From: Actinomycetales bacterium
Lineage (GTDB): Bacteria; Actinomycetota; Actinomycetes; Actinomycetales; Cellulomonadaceae
Length of the DNA stretch: 64,000 nt
Assembly: GCA_020444245.1 (NCBI GenBank)
Contig: JAHLLI010000013.1
Location: forward strand, 62,001 to 126,000
Direction: 5' to 3'
Below, piece by piece: positions 60,373-64,000 of the stretch. Each line of letters starts with the position of its first letter. Within the stretch, counting starts at the first letter, position 1. The notes beneath the pieces were generated by a model. It was given only the letters and a program-made list of their open reading frames with translations. It searched no databases and was not told where the DNA came from. Position numbers and translations under genes: made by a program.

Positions 60373-61013
60373 CACACCTCCCGGTCGGGTCCCAGGGACG
60401 CGAGCGCCTCGGGCAGGCCGTCGATCTGGCCGACGGCCCCGGCCGGATGGGTGAACAGCACCTGGTCCCAGCCGTAGCCTCGCAGTCGCATGAGGACGTA
60501 CGCCAACGCGTCGCCCCAGACCGCGGCCATCAGGGTCGATCCCATCGCGATCACGCCGCCGGGGTCCACCTCGTCGTCCGCGTCGAGCACCACCGAGACG
60601 TCGGCGAGGCGCGCCAGGGTCGACTCGGCGTTGGCGGTCAGCGCGACCACCGGGACGCCGCGCTGCCGGACTCGCGCGGACAGGTCGTTGAGCTCGCCGG
60701 ACTCGCCGCCGCGCGAGATCGTGATGAGCACGTCTCCGGCGACCACCGCCCCCATCGTCCCGTGCAGGGCGTCCATGCCCGGCAGGAAGAGCGACGGCGT
60801 GCCGCACACCGAAAGCAGGTGGGCCATCCGGCGCGCGACGGCGCCGTTGGTGCCCGATCCGGTGACGAAGACCTTGCCGGTGCACGACCGTAGCAACGTG
60901 ACGACCTCGAGGAAGGTGTCGTCGATCCGGTCGGCGACGCCGGTCACGCCGCTGCCTTCCCGCCGGATCGCCTCGCGCGCGGCCGCGAGCACCTCCGAGC
61001 CGGGCTGGTCCAT
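60372..61013 (-). CDS. SIS-domain sugar phosphate isomerase
   Basis: A 213-residue SIS protein: VFVTGSGTNGAVARRMAHLLSVCGTPSLFL near residue 48, and DVLITISRGGESGELND with the sugar-phosphate-binding Ser. It lacks the CBS domains of arabinose-5-phosphate isomerase (KdsD) and resembles 3-hexulose-6-phosphate isomerase or GutQ-like enzymes, which interconvert aldose and ketose phosphates. GAGGAG lies 6 bp before the ATG. It lies between ABC ATPase and kinase in one operon. Confidence 0.9.
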   Translation of the reverse strand: MDQPGSEVLAAAREAIRREGSGVTGVADRIDDTFLEVVTLLRSCTGKVFVTGSGTNGAVARRMAHLLSVCGTPSLFLPGMDALHGTMGAVVAGDVLITISRGGESGELNDLSARVRQRGVPVVALTANAESTLARLADVSVVLDADDEVDPGGVIAMGSTLMAAVWGDALAYVLMRLRGYGWDQVLFTHPAGAVGQIDGLPEALASLGPDREV

Positions 61014-61024
61014 GTCGTCTCCTC

Positions 61025-62557
61025 TCACGCTGCGGCCCAGGCGGACCGTCGAAGCTCGGTGGGGGTGCGCGCCTCGGGTGGCACGAGCTCGCCGGTGCAC
61101 CGGCCGTGGGACATCACGACGATGTCGTCGGCGACCTCGCAGATCTCGTCCTCCTCGGACGAGACGACCACGACCGTGAGGCCCTCGTCCCGGGCCAGCG
61201 CCCGGATGATGCGGTGGATCTCGGCCTTGACGCCCAGGTCCACGCCCTTGGTGGGTTCGTCGAGCAGCAGGACCCGGGGGTGCTGGCTGACCGCACGGGC
61301 CAGCAGCACCTTCTGCTGGTTGCCGCCCGACAGGCCCTGGATCGGGCCGTGCACGTCGCCGCGGATGCGCATCTGGGTGAGCACGGCGTCCGCCGCTGCG
61401 GCCATCACCTTCTTGCGCAGGAACCCGGCGCGCGTGTACCGGCCGAGCACGGGAAGCGCGACGTTGTCCTGCGAGCTCAGCATCGGGACGATCCCGTCGT
61501 GCTTGCGCTCCTCGGTCAGGTAGACCACGCCCTGGCGCGCCGCCGCTCCGGTCGAGCGGGGCCGGTAGGCGTCCTGGTCGAGGCGGATCTCGCCGTGGCC
61601 GACGGGTTGCAGCCCGACCAGGGTGCGCAGGAGCTCGGTGCGCCCCGACCCGACCAGACCGTAGATGCCGAGCACGCGGCCGGGCCGGGCTTCGAGGGTG
61701 ACGTCCTCGATCCCTGCGGCGCCCAGGTGCCGGACACTCAGGTGCCGGCCGGCGCGGGGGGCGTCGGCGGGCTCGGACCCGGTGTCGACCCGTACGGGCG
61801 CAGCGTGGTCGTCCTCGCCGGCGATCGCCGCGACGACCTCCTCACGGCTCACCGCGTCGACCCTGGCGTCGATGCGCACCCGCCCGTCGACCAGGGCGAT
61901 GATGCGCGAGCACACCGCGTAGAGCTCGTCGAGCTTGTGGTCCACGAACACGATGCCCAGGCCGCGCTCGGCGGCCAGGCCCCGCACGGTGTCCAGGAAC
62001 CGCTCGACCTGGGCGCCCTCGAGACTCGTCGTCGGCTCGTCGAGCAGCAGGTAGCGGGCGTTGCGGTGGGTGGCGATCGCCACCTCGAGCAGCTGCCGGG
62101 CGGCGACCGGGTAGTCCCCCAGCCGCCGGTCGACGTCGACGTCCAGGCCGAAGGACGTCGTGAGCTCTCGCGCCTGCCGACGCATCCCGTCCTTGTCGAG
62201 CACGCCGCGGCGCAGACGCTCGTCGCCGAGGAACGCGTTCTGGGCCACGGTGAGGTTCTGCAGGAGTGCGAGCTCCTGGTAGACGGTGGCGATGCCCGCC
62301 GCGATGGCGTCCGACGGACTCTCCAGCTGGTGGCGGCGCCCGTCCACGCTGATGACCCCGGCGTCCGGCTTGGTGGCACCGGAGATCACCTTGAGCAAGG
62401 TCGACTTGCCGGCACCGTTGTGCCCGACCAGTCCGACGATCTCGCCCGGTGCGACGTCGATCGAGACGCCGTGCAGCACCGTGACGCCCGCGTAGCTCTT
62501 GACGACGCCACGCGCGCTCAGGGCCTGCGCGGGCGCCTCGATCGACGTCGCAGCCAT
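61025..62557 (-). CDS. Sugar ABC transporter ATPase, ribose type
   Basis: A 510-residue double ATPase of the RbsA/XylG type. Domain 1 has Walker A GHNGAGKST and Walker B LLLDEPTTSL; domain 2 has the degenerate GLVGSGRTEL of this family, LSGGNQQKV signature and LLLDEPTKGVD. The ATG lies one base after the binding-protein stop. It powers the permease at 63614 with the binding protein at 62559. Confidence 0.94.
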   Translation of the reverse strand: MAATSIEAPAQALSARGVVKSYAGVTVLHGVSIDVAPGEIVGLVGHNGAGKSTLLKVISGATKPDAGVISVDGRRHQLESPSDAIAAGIATVYQELALLQNLTVAQNAFLGDERLRRGVLDKDGMRRQARELTTSFGLDVDVDRRLGDYPVAARQLLEVAIATHRNARYLLLDEPTTSLEGAQVERFLDTVRGLAAERGLGIVFVDHKLDELYAVCSRIIALVDGRVRIDARVDAVSREEVVAAIAGEDDHAAPVRVDTGSEPADAPRAGRHLSVRHLGAAGIEDVTLEARPGRVLGIYGLVGSGRTELLRTLVGLQPVGHGEIRLDQDAYRPRSTGAAARQGVVYLTEERKHDGIVPMLSSQDNVALPVLGRYTRAGFLRKKVMAAAADAVLTQMRIRGDVHGPIQGLSGGNQQKVLLARAVSQHPRVLLLDEPTKGVDLGVKAEIHRIIRALARDEGLTVVVVSSEEDEICEVADDIVVMSHGRCTGELVPPEARTPTELRRSAWAAA

Positions 62558-62558
62558 G

Positions 62559-63584
62559 TCAGCCGACCTCGCCCGGACCGGGCGTCTCGCCGGACACGAA
62601 CTCCTTGAGCGGCTCGAGCAGCTCGGCCTCGGGGGTGCCGCCGTCCAGCCAGGCGCGGATCTCCTCGACGACCTTGGTGCCGTAGACGTACGGCTCCTGG
62701 GCCACGCAGCCGGGATACTGCTCGGTGAGGGTGGTCTCCGCGGCGCAGAACCCGTAGACCTTGACGTCCGAGCCGGGCTCGAGCGCCTGGAGGGCACCGT
62801 AGGCGGCCGGGCCGGTCGACGCCCAGATCACGTTGATGTCCGGATTGCCGGACAGCATCTCGGTGGTCGCCTTCAGGGAGTCGTCGGGCTTCACGTTGCC
62901 GTCCACCGACGCCACGACCTCGGCATTCGGGTTGGCCGAGATGGTGTCCTCGAAGCCCTGGTCACGGATGACCGTCGGGGTCTCGTCGGGCTCGGTGACG
63001 AAGCCGATCTTCAGCTCGGCGTCCTCACCGAGGTCCGCGAGCACCATCTTCGCGCCCTGCACCCCACCGGTGTAGTTGTCCGCGGCGAGGTACTGCACGA
63101 TCGTGGCACTCTGCGCCGTGAGCGCATCGGGGTCGATGCCCACGTTCACGGTGAAGACCGGGATGCCTGCGTCGTTCGCGGCCTTGACGATCGCGGCACC
63201 CGGCTCGGACTTGACCGCGTTGAGAGCCAGCGCGCACGGGTCCTTCTGCAGCATGGTCTGGACCTGCGAGAGCTGGGTCGCGTCGTCGTCGTCGGCGATC
63301 TGGACCTCGACCGTCATGCCGTTCGCGGCGGCGGCCTCCTCGAAGCCCGACTTCATCGCCACGTAGTAGGGGTTGGTCAGGTTCGGCAGCGCGACCGCGA
63401 TGAACGGCTCCTCGGCGTCACAGGCAGCCGGGCGCGGGATCTCGCCGGAGGCGCCGGCCGACGAGCCGTCGCCGGCCGGCGCGGCGCTGCCGGTGCCGGT
63501 GTCGACCGCGCCGGAGCACGCCCCGAGCACGACCGTGGCGGCGAGCGCGGAGGCCACCAGACCGGTGGTCCTGCGTAGCTTCAT
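62559..63584 (-). CDS. Sugar-binding lipoprotein, ribose type
   Basis: A 341-residue RbsB-like binding protein. The signal peptide ends with lipobox LGAC (Cys 23), then a linker, then the two-lobe domain beginning FIAVALPNLTNPYYVAMKSGFEEAAAANGM, typical of the ribose/galactose family, and VIWASTGPAAYGALQALEPG. GGAG lies 6 bp before the ATG. It follows the permease gene by about 30 bp. Confidence 0.93.
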   Translation of the reverse strand: MKLRRTTGLVASALAATVVLGACSGAVDTGTGSAAPAGDGSSAGASGEIPRPAACDAEEPFIAVALPNLTNPYYVAMKSGFEEAAAANGMTVEVQIADDDDATQLSQVQTMLQKDPCALALNAVKSEPGAAIVKAANDAGIPVFTVNVGIDPDALTAQSATIVQYLAADNYTGGVQGAKMVLADLGEDAELKIGFVTEPDETPTVIRDQGFEDTISANPNAEVVASVDGNVKPDDSLKATTEMLSGNPDINVIWASTGPAAYGALQALEPGSDVKVYGFCAAETTLTEQYPGCVAQEPYVYGTKVVEEIRAWLDGGTPEAELLEPLKEFVSGETPGPGEVG

Positions 63585-63613
63585 TGCTTCTCCTCAGGGT
63601 TGTGAGTTCCCAC

Positions 63614-64000
63614 TCACCCGGCGGGGCGGGCGGGGGTCTGGTCCTGCGGCCGGGGTTCTGGCACCCCGGCGGCAGACGTCGTGGCGGTCGCCCCGGGACG
63701 CGAGCCGGAGAACGTCCGGCGCAGCATGCTTCCGAGCGACGCTGACCGGCGGTAGGTGTCGATGATCACGCCGGTGAGGATGATCAGACCGATGACCAGA
63801 GGCTGCCAGTAGCTCTCCACACCGAGCACGTTCATGCCGTTGGAGACCTCGGCGACGAGCACGGCACCGAGCAGGGCGCCGGGCAGGGAGCCGATGCCGC
63901 CGAACAGGCTCACTCCCCCGACCACCGCAGCGGCGATGGAGTAGAAGAGCTCGTTGCCGGACCCGGCAGAGGGATACCCGACCATCAGCCGGCTCGTGAC
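63614..64000 (-). CDS. Ribose-type ABC permease, partial (5' end outside window)
   Basis: The last 128 residues of an RbsC-type permease; the frame is open to the window end. Visible: GNELFYSIAAAVVGGVSLFGGIGSLPGALLGAVLVAEVSNGMNVLGVESYWQPLVIGLIILTGVIID, the highly conserved C-terminal RbsC region, then a basic cytoplasmic tail that is longer than usual. First visible gene of the operon ending at 58245. Confidence 0.92.
   Translation of the reverse strand, partial: VTSRLMVGYPSAGSGNELFYSIAAAVVGGVSLFGGIGSLPGALLGAVLVAEVSNGMNVLGVESYWQPLVIGLIILTGVIIDTYRRSASLGSMLRRTFSGSRPGATATTSAAGVPEPRPQDQTPARPAG

Noticed and set aside
1-64000. tRNA, rRNA, CRISPR, transposase or phage genes
   Set aside because: None found by reading both strands; gaps between genes are short and contain only regulatory palindromes and hairpins.

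Overview
The window is about 73% GC, codons end almost always in G or C, GTG starts are frequent, and stop and start codons often overlap (GTGA, ATGA, TGATG). Protein content (sugar ABC importers, cytoplasmic glycoside hydrolases, LacI and SorC regulators, GGDEF/EAL proteins, anaerobic NrdD/NrdG) suggests a saprophytic, facultatively anaerobic actinobacterium of the Cellulomonas type. The genus is an inference from gene content only. I saw no tRNA, rRNA, CRISPR array, insertion sequence or prophage.

Layout. 1-11.5 kb: a partial unknown gene, an overlapping pair of MutS-like ATPases, enolase, a class V aminotransferase, a lipoprotein hydrolase, a TetR gene with its divergent membrane protein, an orphan FGGY kinase and a diguanylate cyclase. 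11.5-19.2 kb: an aldo/keto reductase, then a minus-strand cluster led by a CVC-type ArsR regulator (permease, thioredoxin-like protein, TSUP transporter, frameshifted TDT transporter and an FmdE-TSUP fusion), then a TetR/DUF4386 divergent pair. 19.3-24.8 kb: GH31, a GGDEF-EAL protein and an SDR. 24.9-33.5 kb: a LacI-controlled rhamnoside operon (binding protein, two permeases, tautomerase, NAD-dependent epimerase, GH78 rhamnosidase). 33.5-36 kb: an M16-like peptidase and a ribokinase. 36-44.7 kb: a minus-strand operon with a nucleoside-hydrolase-like protein, an ABC importer, a TIM-barrel sugar isomerase, a split transketolase and an FGGY kinase. 44.8-49.3 kb: LacI and SorC regulators and GH3. 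49.3-58.2 kb: GNAT, a small membrane protein, nrdG-nrdD, DUF1801, a large MASE1-PAS-GGDEF-EAL protein and a short ORF. 58.2-64 kb: a minus-strand ribose-type ABC operon with SIS isomerase, FGGY kinase and transaldolase, cut by the window end.

How the genes fit together. Three sugar importers are each linked to their own enzymes, and the glycosidases GH31, GH78 and GH3 show no signal peptide, so oligosaccharides are probably imported and cut inside the cell. The isomerase, kinase and split-transketolase set matches the enzyme complement described for D-apiose breakdown (aldose to ketose, phosphorylation, transketolase cleavage). Its promoter carries a LacI-type palindrome over the -35 box and a 22-bp element over the -10 box. 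A near-copy (18 of 22 bases) of that element lies between the SorC regulator and GH3, so the operon and GH3 probably form one regulon. The nrdDG genes are preceded by four NrdR-like boxes in two pairs, each spaced exactly 31 bp.

The observations I consider most worth following are the putative apiose-type operon with its dual operator, the FmdE-TSUP fusion in an ArsR-controlled cluster, the tandem MutS-like pair with Asn in place of the Walker B Asp, and the phased NrdR boxes.
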